From positions 1 through 5,646 of the forward strand of contig JAAZYJ010000264.1 of assembly GCA_014239715.1 (NCBI GenBank): DNA of 5,646 nucleotides. Reading direction: 5' to 3'. This document shows, piece after piece, positions 1 through 5,382 of the stretch. This stretch comes from Flavobacteriales bacterium (GTDB lineage Bacteria > Bacteroidota > Bacteroidia > Flavobacteriales > Parvicellaceae). The position numbers and the translations under genes were made by a program. Within the stretch, counting starts at the first letter, position 1. Every line of letters begins with the position of its first letter. The notes under the pieces were generated by a model, which was not told where the DNA came from, made no database searches, and worked only from the letters and a program-made list of their open reading frames with translations.

Positions 1-29
1 AAGAAACTATTCACGGTTAGTGCACTAGA

Positions 30-419
30 CTAAGAGACGGCACTAAGAATCTTTTTTGATCCATTCCCATACTTTTCTGTAAACTCTTCATTTACGATAT
101 AGGTCTTGTGTTGTCCTACCAATCGGGAAAACAGCACCTTCACTGCAACGCCATCCAGCTTGTGCAGCTTCAACGATACAAAGTTCGGAAAGCTCTCCGA
201 TTTCAAGGTTTCCCAACAGTAAGGGCAATAGCACTCCACTAGTTCACCATCCTCTAATGCTAAAGGAGGGTTACAGTAGTATCCGTAAACGCCAGGTTTA
301 GGGTGCAAAATCAAGTTCGTCTTTTCACCGGTATTACGAGTCATAGTTAGCATCACTTCCCCGTCCCGACTCAATCCGGCTGTACACTTTGGGCATGAAT
401 ACTTGTACTTTTCAGACAT
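30..419 (-). CDS. Small cysteine-rich (zinc-ribbon-like) protein of unknown function
   Basis: The 129-residue protein is complete, with an ATG start and a TAG stop. It has a CPKC knuckle at residues 9-12 and a second cluster, CYCPYC, at 63-68, with a lone Cys at 49. Two CxxC pairs about 55 residues apart suggest a structural zinc ribbon with a long insertion between the knuckles. The second half (about 80-115) is a mixed basic/hydrophobic segment containing FSRLVGQHKTY. There is no signal peptide or membrane segment, so it is probably cytoplasmic. No Shine-Dalgarno sequence is visible; the bases before the ATG are A-rich, as is common in Bacteroidota. I do not recognise a named family and assign no function. 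It is 174 bases downstream of the thioesterase gene on the same strand, so co-transcription is possible but not shown. Coding status is well supported by the cysteine pattern; zinc binding is inferred. Confidence 0.75.
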   Translation of the reverse strand: MSEKYKYSCPKCTAGLSRDGEVMLTMTRNTGEKTNLILHPKPGVYGYYCNPPLALEDGELVECYCPYCWETLKSESFPNFVSLKLHKLDGVAVKVLFSRLVGQHKTYIVNEEFTEKYGNGSKKILSAVS

Positions 420-593
420 AAGGTTTTATTGTTACGTTAATAAATTGACATTAATCCAACGGGAATATACGACGAATTGTTTTAATTCATCGACTAATTT
501 GCTGTTTTTTTCAACGAATGGATGTGTTTGCCAACAACTATTTAAGGAATGTAATTTCCATGACATACGTAATTAATAACGCATATTATTCTT
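420..593. other. Intergenic gap with weak inverted repeats only
   Basis: This 174-base AT-rich gap separates the thioesterase stop from the start of the zinc-ribbon-like gene, both on the minus strand. It holds an interrupted inverted repeat at 470-492 (listed separately) and a 4-bp GGAA/TTCC hairpin near 546-559 that is too weak to call a terminator. No TAnnTTTG box is present on the minus strand, so the promoter of the zinc-ribbon-like gene is not identified. Confidence 0.5.
470..492. repeat. Short interrupted inverted repeat
   Basis: The arms CGA-c-GAATT (470-478) and AATTC-a-TCG (484-492) pair over 8 positions with one mismatch around a 5-base loop (GTTTT). It lies about 50 bases upstream of the zinc-ribbon-like gene. 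On the plus strand a run of seven T follows at 505-511, but no plus-strand gene ends here. On the minus strand there is no T-run after the stem. It could be an operator, a weak terminator or chance in AT-rich DNA. Confidence 0.3.
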
Positions 594-998
594 TTATAGT
601 ATCTGAAGAGCCTCTGACCAACCCTCATATATAGCTACAGTTTCCTGTTTCTTGTAGTTCATGCAAACCAAAATGCTTCTGCCTTTTGTGTGTACATTGC
701 GATCTCCCTGATCATTTTCAGAAAATAGCTCATAAGACAGTGTAAAGCTCTTTGTCCCTATATGATCGCAATAAACACGGACCTGCACCTTATCGCTAAG
801 GTAAACCGGAAGTATATAATCGACCTCATTTCTAGCCAGAATCAACCCATTGGTCTTCCAATCCCAGTCTTTAGCAACAAACTCATTAAATAAAGAGATC
901 CTTGCCTGTTCGAAATAAGACAAGTAAACGCTGTTGTGCACGTGTCCGGCAAGATCAATATCCTTAAATCGAATTTCTACAGGATACACGCCATTCAT
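594..998 (-). CDS. Acyl-CoA thioesterase, hotdog fold (YbgC/4HBT-like)
   Basis: This 134-residue protein has the length and layout of single-domain hotdog thioesterases that hydrolyse acyl-CoA to free acid and CoA in the cytoplasm. Residues 8-33 carry the family signature: EIRFKDID, then GHVHNSVYLSYFEQAR. By alignment to YbgC and 4-hydroxybenzoyl-CoA thioesterase, D15 is the likely catalytic aspartate, followed by the G-H-x-x-N loop and the central hotdog helix (about 22-40). The rest is alternating beta strands, including the EVDYILPVYLSDKVQVRV stretch typical of the family. The ATG overlaps the stop of the upstream 145-residue gene in a TAATG junction, which fixes the start and suggests translational coupling. 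Substrate cannot be deduced; short- or medium-chain or aromatic acyl-CoA are all possible. Similarity to the family is strong; the exact role is inferred. Confidence 0.9.
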   Translation of the reverse strand: MNGVYPVEIRFKDIDLAGHVHNSVYLSYFEQARISLFNEFVAKDWDWKTNGLILARNEVDYILPVYLSDKVQVRVYCDHIGTKSFTLSYELFSENDQGDRNVHTKGRSILVCMNYKKQETVAIYEGWSEALQIL

Positions 999-1435
999 TA
1001 GGCAATTGGATTTAATACGACACTGAATACAACGATCGAATTAAGGTCTCTACCGTGATAAAATTTATCAAGCGCACTTAGTATGTTATTTGCTCGGAAG
1101 TACGAGGTATGCAGGACTTCTGCCCCCATTAAACTCCACTGAACCGTGTAAGAACTTTCCTTCACCTTATATTCCCTCAAATAGGCCAACATTTTAAAAA
1201 GGCAATCTTCTTTTGTCAACCCCTCTGTACTATGGAATAAAAAGGACTGCTTGTGTCTTGGATTAACTGTGATCAAATCCAGTTTCATGTGCCCCGATTC
1301 TTCTTTGTATTCGAAAACTATGCTGTTGGACTCTAAACCACCCAAAAAGCCTTCAATCTCTTTTTCTACTTCACTTGTAATTGCTGCTACTGTGCTCATT
1401 TTTTCCCTGATCTGTTTGTCTGCAAATATACTCAT
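998..1435 (-). CDS. Conserved-looking hypothetical protein, first gene of a thioesterase operon
   Basis: The 145-residue protein is soluble by appearance, with an acidic amphipathic N-terminal helix (about 12-33), then alternating strands and a hydrophobic strand at the C-terminus (SIVVFSVVLNPIA). There are no cysteine clusters, nucleotide-binding loops, signal peptide or membrane segment, and I do not recognise the family. Its TAA stop overlaps the thioesterase ATG (TAATG), so the two are almost certainly one operon and may act together. The start is uncertain. The ATG at 1435 has a GGGA eight bases upstream, but the ATG at residue 13 (1399-1397) is preceded by AGGGAAAAA at good spacing and sits just downstream of a TATATTTG promoter-like box that falls inside the longer version. 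If that box is the promoter, the real protein is 133 residues. That the frame is coding is supported mainly by its length and the tight junction. Confidence 0.7.
   Translation of the reverse strand: MSIFADKQIREKMSTVAAITSEVEKEIEGFLGGLESNSIVFEYKEESGHMKLDLITVNPRHKQSFLFHSTEGLTKEDCLFKMLAYLREYKVKESSYTVQWSLMGAEVLHTSYFRANNILSALDKFYHGRDLNSIVVFSVVLNPIA
1405..1408 (-). promoter_or_regulatory. Shine-Dalgarno candidate for the internal ATG at 1399
   Basis: Read on the minus strand, AGGG is followed by five A and then ATG. This is a better-placed ribosome site than the one before the ATG at 1435 and favours the shorter 133-residue form of the hypothetical protein. Confidence 0.4.
1423..1430 (-). promoter_or_regulatory. 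Bacteroidota-type -7 box (TATATTTG) candidate
   Basis: The minus strand reads TATATTTG, an exact match to the TAnnTTTG -7 consensus of Bacteroidota promoters. Transcription would begin around 1416-1418, leaving a short leader before the ATG at 1399. A TTG lies 15 bases upstream (1448-1446), shorter than the usual -33 spacing. The box conflicts with the ATG at 1435, because it would then encode Ser-Ile-Phe; the two readings are mutually exclusive. The same 10-mer AGTATATTTG occurs before the dehydratase gene. Confidence 0.4.
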
Positions 1436-1459
1436 TCTATATTCCCAACAGATACTGGA

Positions 1460-1481
1460 TTGAGTTTAATCCCCAACTCAA
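1460..1481. repeat. Inverted repeat 3' of the dehydratase gene, possible terminator
   Basis: TTGAGTT (1460-1466) and AACTCAA (1475-1481) are perfect 7-bp arms around an 8-base loop. An overlapping alternative hairpin, GGATT/AATCC (1457-1461 and 1468-1472), would compete with it. On the minus strand the hairpin begins 15 bases after the dehydratase stop, where a terminator is expected, and just upstream of the next minus-strand gene. No T-run follows, so it is not a standard intrinsic terminator. It might instead be a regulatory stem or chance. Confidence 0.35.
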
Positions 1482-1496
1482 CAGGCGAGTGCAGGG

Positions 1497-3380
1497 TCAG
1501 TCATCCAACGTAGAGTAATCCGAATTCTTGCTTATAAATTCCGGAACGATCTTTTTCATCTTCAAAACAATATCCGTGTTTTGTTGACCTTCAAATGAAT
1601 CGATCAGCTGCAATATGACCGAATCTACTTCCTTATAGTCGTATTCCTTGACACGACCGATCATAATTTGCGGATGGTGTGTCGGCAACGTATTTTCTTC
1701 CGCTGTCAGTAATTCCTCGTACAATTTTTCTCCCGGTCTCAGTCCTGTGATCTTTATATCTATATCCTCCCCAAGTTTCAAACCACTCAAGCTTATCATC
1801 TTTTTAGCCAGATCTATAATTTTTATTGATTCTCCCATGTCAAAAACAAAAACCTCTCCCCCTTCACCCATGATTCCCGCTTCCAGAACCAATTGACAAG
1901 CCTCCGGAATGGTCATGAAAAATCTGGTCACCTCCTCATGAGTAACCGTAACCGGTCCTCCTTCTCTAATCTGTCTTTCAAACAAAGGGATAACAGATCC
2001 GTTACTTCCCAAGACATTACCAAACCTTGTTGTTACAAATTGGGTACCGCTGGTCGCATTGTATGATTGACAATAAATCTCTGCGATCCGTTTCGATGCA
2101 CCCATTACATTTGTCGGATTTACCGCCTTATCCGTAGAGATCATTACAAACTTCTTCACACCAAACTCACCGGCGAGATCCGCGAGTATTTTTGTGCCCC
2201 GGACATTGGTTAATATTGCCTCAGACGGATTATCTTCCATTAGAGGAACGTGCTTGTACGCAGCGGCGTGATATACAATATGGGGTTTGAATGTGGAAAA
2301 CAGATTTTTCATTCGGTGAAAATTGGCAACATCTCCAATTACCAACGTAAGCAACTCGTTATTCTTTTCTTTCAGGTCATTATGCACGTCATACAATGCG
2401 GATTCCGCCTGATCCAACATCACCACTTGTTCCGGACTGAACCGAAGTACTTGCCTAACTATTTCTGAACCAATTGATCCTGCAGCTCCCGTAACCAGTA
2501 TACGTTTACCATTTAGTTCATTGCTGATCTTATCCTTAGATAATTTGATCTGTTTCCTCCCCAAGAGGTCCTCAATTTTCACTTTTCGGATCTGACCTGC
2601 CTTTAACTCGCCGTTAACCCAGCTTTCAACAGGTGGTATTGAAAGCGTCTCAACCCCATGATCGATGCAAATATCTATTACCTTTTTCTTGTTAGCCATT
2701 TCAGGTTTCAAAACACCTATGATCAAGCTGTCAATTTCATTTTTATCAAGAATTGCAGGCAGGTCTGAAGTAGATTGAATATTCACACCTTCTAACCTCT
2801 TTCCAACCTTCTTTGTATCATCGTCGACGTATGCGAACAAGGAATTCTGGTGCTTATGGTCCTGATCAAGAGCCCGCTTAAGTATTAAACCAAGCTCCCC
2901 TGAACCGTAAATAATGATTGTTCTTTTCACTTTCCCCTTCTTCCTTGTTTCGATATAAAGCAGCTTTATCATGAACCTGCTGGACAGCATAAGAAAAAGG
3001 GTGATCAAGAAATCAAGAATAATAATAGGACGCGGCAGAAAATAAAAGCTATCCACAAAGTGATAGCGAACGGGAGAGATCAACGCAAATAGGACAGATC
3101 CGCAAGCAATCGTAAAAAACAATCTTTTCGCATCTTCAGTGCTGGTATATCGAATAATCCCACGGTAGGTTCTCGCCAAATAAAATGACACCGCTCGCAC
3201 AAGCAAAAATATAGGAAAGGCCCATTCCAATTGCTTCCACTCCTTTTCCATAAAAACAGTTGTATCTGCAAAAAAATCAAAACGTATGGCATAAGCTATT
3301 GTAAGTGACAGAATACAGATCCCCATATCGACTAGGAAAATCAGCCATCTCGGGGTATTTTGTTCGGGTAGTTTAATCAT
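1497..3380 (-). CDS. Membrane-bound nucleotide-sugar 4,6-dehydratase (PglF/WbpM/CapD family)
   Basis: This full-length 627-residue enzyme probably converts UDP-GlcNAc (or a related UDP-HexNAc) to the 4-keto-6-deoxy sugar, the first step toward diamino- or deoxy-sugars of surface glycans. The N-terminus has four predicted membrane helices (about 12-32, 51-69, 87-103, 117-137). A CoA-binding-like Rossmann domain follows, with GSGELG at 159-164. The catalytic SDR domain begins near 292, with the NAD(P) loop GAAGSIG at 298-304, HAAAYKHVPLME at 371-382, STDK at 415-418 and MGASK at 426-430. Met replaces the usual Tyr of YxxxK (M426/K430), as is known for the PglF/WbpM subgroup. GLRPGEKLYEELL (546-558) is another family hallmark. 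An AGGAG sits 5 bases before the ATG, which fixes the start. It is divergent from a sugar epimerase gene, consistent with a polysaccharide locus. Family assignment is firm; substrate is inferred. Confidence 0.95.
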   Translation of the reverse strand: MIKLPEQNTPRWLIFLVDMGICILSLTIAYAIRFDFFADTTVFMEKEWKQLEWAFPIFLLVRAVSFYLARTYRGIIRYTSTEDAKRLFFTIACGSVLFALISPVRYHFVDSFYFLPRPIIILDFLITLFLMLSSRFMIKLLYIETRKKGKVKRTIIIYGSGELGLILKRALDQDHKHQNSLFAYVDDDTKKVGKRLEGVNIQSTSDLPAILDKNEIDSLIIGVLKPEMANKKKVIDICIDHGVETLSIPPVESWVNGELKAGQIRKVKIEDLLGRKQIKLSKDKISNELNGKRILVTGAAGSIGSEIVRQVLRFSPEQVVMLDQAESALYDVHNDLKEKNNELLTLVIGDVANFHRMKNLFSTFKPHIVYHAAAYKHVPLMEDNPSEAILTNVRGTKILADLAGEFGVKKFVMISTDKAVNPTNVMGASKRIAEIYCQSYNATSGTQFVTTRFGNVLGSNGSVIPLFERQIREGGPVTVTHEEVTRFFMTIPEACQLVLEAGIMGEGGEVFVFDMGESIKIIDLAKKMISLSGLKLGEDIDIKITGLRPGEKLYEELLTAEENTLPTHHPQIMIGRVKEYDYKEVDSVILQLIDSFEGQQNTDIVLKMKKIVPEFISKNSDYSTLDD

Positions 3381-3385
3381 TTCAG

Positions 3386-3390
3386 CTCCT
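3386..3390 (-). promoter_or_regulatory. Shine-Dalgarno site of the dehydratase gene
   Basis: The minus strand reads AGGAG, then CTGAA, then ATG at 3380, a 5-base spacer. It supports the chosen start. The clear site is notable because many Bacteroidota genes lack one. Confidence 0.65.
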
Positions 3391-3399
3391 AGGTCCGTT

Positions 3400-3407
3400 C
3401 AAATATA
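3400..3407 (-). promoter_or_regulatory. Promoter -7 box (TATATTTG) of the dehydratase gene
   Basis: The minus strand carries TATATTTG, matching the Bacteroidota consensus TAnnTTTG. Transcription would start near 3393-3395, giving a leader of about 14 bases that includes the AGGAG site. No clear TTTG -33 element lies at the expected distance. It faces away from an identical box on the plus strand 42 bases further along. Confidence 0.55.
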
Positions 3408-3428
3408 CTAAAAAGGTAATCCGTGAAT

Positions 3429-3433
3429 AGGAG
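3429..3433 (+). promoter_or_regulatory. AGGAG before an alternative GTG start of the epimerase gene
   Basis: AGGAG lies 8 bases before GTG at 3442, in frame with the epimerase. Using it would add 11 residues (MLTIFASNKKS) before the usual Rossmann start. It competes with the ATG at 3475, and it cannot be served by the TATATTTG box at 3450-3457, which would lie inside the coding region. Confidence 0.3.
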
Positions 3434-3449
3434 TTAAAATTGTGCTAAC

Positions 3450-3457
3450 TATATTTG
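3450..3457 (+). promoter_or_regulatory. Promoter -7 box (TATATTTG) of the epimerase operon
   Basis: TATATTTG on the plus strand matches the Bacteroidota TAnnTTTG element. The predicted transcript start is near 3462-3464, about 11-13 bases before the ATG at 3475, so the leader would be very short. No good -33 TTTG is seen. It would drive the epimerase, methyltransferase and glycosyltransferase genes. Confidence 0.5.
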
Positions 3458-3474
3458 CCAGTAATAAAAAAAGT

Positions 3475-4470
3475 ATGAAATCATCTTTAGTAACGGGCGG
3501 AGCAGGATTTATTGGCGCACATGTCACCAACGAGCTCATCGACCTTGGCCATAACGTTGTAGTTTTGGACGATTTGAGCGGAGGGTATGAAGATAATGTA
3601 AACCCTAAAGCAGTCTTTGTTAATGGGTCTATCACAGATTACGCACTGGTGCTGGAGCTTTTTGAAAAGCATCGTTTCGACTATGTATATCATCTTGCGG
3701 CCTACGCAGCGGAAGGATTAAGTCATTTTATCCGGCGATTCAATTACAACAATAACCTTATAGGTAGTGTTAATTTGATCAATGCATCGATCAAATTCGG
3801 GGTCAGCTGTTTTGTTTTCACTTCTTCAATTGCTGTATACGGTGGTATAGCTCCTCCCATGACCGAAAATGACTACCCACATCCCGAAGATCCATATGGC
3901 GTGGCAAAATTTGCGGTGGAACAGGATCTCAAAACGGCAAGAGAAATGTTTGGATTGAATTATGTTATTTTCCGGCCTCACAACGTTTATGGTGAATATC
4001 AAAATATAGGTGATCGATACAGAAATGTAGTTGGCATATTCATGAATCAGCTGATGCAGGGTAAAGAGCTGACCGTTTTTGGAGACGGACAGCAAACTCG
4101 AGCATTCAGCTATATTGGTGATGTTGCGCCGCACATTGCCAATTGCGTCAATTATCCTGAAGCCATTAATGAAATATTCAATATAGGTGCGGATCAGGAA
4201 TACACAGTTAAAGAGCTTGCTGAAACCACTCAAAAAGTAATGGGGATCAACGGTGATCTCAAATTCCTGGAAGCCAGAAACGAGGTGGTACACGCCTACG
4301 CTGATCATTCAAAAGCAAGCAAAATTTTCAATCAGCAGAGCTACACTTCACTAGAAGATGGATTGAAAAAGATGGCGGTTTGGGCAACAAACAACGGTTC
4401 CCGAAAAAGCAATAAATTTGGCGACATTGAGATCTTGGATAAGATCCCACCCATTTGGTTAGAAGAATAA
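3475..4470 (+). CDS. NAD-dependent nucleotide-sugar epimerase/dehydratase (extended SDR, GalE-like)
   Basis: From the ATG at 3475 this is a 331-residue cytoplasmic enzyme of the extended short-chain dehydrogenase family that interconverts or dehydrates NDP-sugars. TGGAGFIG (7-14) is the NAD-binding loop, D32-D33 end the second strand, HLAA is at 73-76, TSS at 116-118 and the catalytic pair YGVAK at 141-145. FRPHNVYG (166-173) and FGDGQQTRAFSYIGD (202-216) form the sugar-nucleotide region. All expected catalytic residues are present. The C-terminal tail (about 308-331, ending IPPIW) extends past the usual fold. I chose the ATG because it gives the standard start MKSSLVTGGAGFIG and follows an A-rich stretch; a GTG at 3442 with an AGGAG site would add 11 residues. 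It heads a plus-strand set with a methyltransferase and a glycosyltransferase, so it likely supplies a sugar donor for a surface polysaccharide. Whether it is a UDP-glucose 4-epimerase or acts on another NDP-sugar cannot be decided. Confidence 0.92.
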   Translation: MKSSLVTGGAGFIGAHVTNELIDLGHNVVVLDDLSGGYEDNVNPKAVFVNGSITDYALVLELFEKHRFDYVYHLAAYAAEGLSHFIRRFNYNNNLIGSVNLINASIKFGVSCFVFTSSIAVYGGIAPPMTENDYPHPEDPYGVAKFAVEQDLKTAREMFGLNYVIFRPHNVYGEYQNIGDRYRNVVGIFMNQLMQGKELTVFGDGQQTRAFSYIGDVAPHIANCVNYPEAINEIFNIGADQEYTVKELAETTQKVMGINGDLKFLEARNEVVHAYADHSKASKIFNQQSYTSLEDGLKKMAVWATNNGSRKSNKFGDIEILDKIPPIWLEE

Positions 4471-4473
4471 TTG

Positions 4474-5382
4474 ATGCTACTCTATTCCAAGAAACCAACA
4501 AGAATCATAAAACACAAAGGGGCAGAGATCCCTTCATTTCTAGTAGAAAAAGAGGACAATATTGATCACGATACGGTAGATTCCTTTGGGGATGAATGGA
4601 CCAAGTTCGGGCATTTTTCAGACGAGGAAATTTCTATTGCCGGCGACCAGTATTTTGACATAGTAACCAACGAAATGTGTCATAAGGATTCTTTAGTGCT
4701 TGACCTTGGTTGTGGTACCGGAAGGTGGTCATACTACTTATCCGACAAAGTCAAGTTTATTGAAGCAATTGACCCCAGCACGTCTGTATTATCGGCATCA
4801 GAACTTACCAAAAACCTTGGGAATGTCAGAATTACTCAAGCTACGGTAGGCTCAATACCATTTGAAGACGACTGTTTTGATTTTGCCATGGGAATCGGCG
4901 TATACCATCATATTCCTGACACACACAAAGCCATTTCAGATACTATCAAGAAATTGAAAGCAGGCGGGCATTTCCTCATCTATCTATACTATGATCTGGA
5001 CAATAGAGGTAAATTGTATAGGGTCCTGTTCGGCGCCGTCAATTTATTCAGAGTGTTGGTCTCATCGCTACCAAAAACCCTGAAAAAATTTGCCTGCGAG
5101 TGTATTGCCCTGTTCGTTTATTTACCATTGGTGATCTTTACACGCTGCCTTAAATGGCTCAAATTTTCAGAGGCATTCTTGAGAAAGATTCCACTTTCAT
5201 ATTATGCTGACAAAAGCTGGAAAATAATTCGAAATGACGCACTCGACCGGTTCGGTACTCCTTTGGAGCAAAGATTCTCAAAAAAAGAGCTAATTCAGCT
5301 TCTTGAATCCTGCGGATTGGATAATATTGTAGTTTCGTCCGATATGCCTTATTGGCATGCGGTAGGAAGAAAGTCTGATTAG
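4474..5382 (+). CDS. SAM-dependent methyltransferase (class I) of polysaccharide cluster
   Basis: This 302-residue protein has a class I methyltransferase core. Motif I is VLDLGCGTGRW at 75-85, the acidic residue that binds the SAM ribose is D100 (IEAIDPS), and GSIPFEDDCFDF then GVYHHIPD (126-149) match Methyltransf_11-type enzymes. The leader VDSFGDEWTKF (35-45) resembles that of methyltransferases in O-antigen and capsule loci. Between about 180 and 230 there is a helical, hydrophobic and basic insertion that could bind the membrane surface, followed by the last strands (RFSKKELIQLLESCGLD). The ATG lies 3 bases after the epimerase stop; a TTG directly before it is an equally contiguous start adding one residue. 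The spacing implies one operon. The likely role is methylation of a sugar or glycan intermediate. The fold is firm; the acceptor is unknown. Confidence 0.88.
   Translation: MLLYSKKPTRIIKHKGAEIPSFLVEKEDNIDHDTVDSFGDEWTKFGHFSDEEISIAGDQYFDIVTNEMCHKDSLVLDLGCGTGRWSYYLSDKVKFIEAIDPSTSVLSASELTKNLGNVRITQATVGSIPFEDDCFDFAMGIGVYHHIPDTHKAISDTIKKLKAGGHFLIYLYYDLDNRGKLYRVLFGAVNLFRVLVSSLPKTLKKFACECIALFVYLPLVIFTRCLKWLKFSEAFLRKIPLSYYADKSWKIIRNDALDRFGTPLEQRFSKKELIQLLESCGLDNIVVSSDMPYWHAVGRKSD
5364..5367 (+). promoter_or_regulatory. Shine-Dalgarno candidate for the glycosyltransferase's rare start
   Basis: AGGA in the purine-rich stretch near the methyltransferase end lies 7 bases before CTG at 5375 and 10 before ATT at 5378. 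The spacing favours CTG as the start. Confidence 0.3.

Noticed and set aside
18..27. 10-base palindrome TAGTGCACTA next to the stop of the zinc-ribbon-like gene
   Set aside because: A 5-bp self-complementary arm with no loop cannot form a terminator hairpin, and a palindrome of this size can occur by chance.
518..634. 38-codon plus-strand open frame starting with ATG in the gap and running into the thioesterase gene
   Set aside because: It has no ribosome site, no recognisable product, and half of it is antisense to the thioesterase.
1251..1463. 70-codon plus-strand frame with a hydrophobic stretch
   Set aside because: It lies opposite the hypothetical gene in the operon with the thioesterase; the hydrophobic segment is the mirror of that gene's coding sequence and there is no start signal.
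3211..3218. Other TAnnTTTG-type matches, such as minus-strand TATTTTTG within the dehydratase gene and TAAATTTG within the epimerase gene
   Set aside because: They sit deep inside coding sequence with no gene start nearby. They show that the loose consensus alone is weak evidence, so only boxes next to gene starts were kept.
7..3430. 10-base inverted match CTATTCACGG (7-16) and CCGTGAATAG (3421-3430)
   Set aside because: The flanks differ at once, and 10-base matches of this kind are expected many times by chance in a window of this length.
3826..4308. 160-codon open frame on the minus strand
   Set aside because: It is antisense to the epimerase, which has complete motifs on the plus strand. 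The translated product shows no domain or sensible composition.
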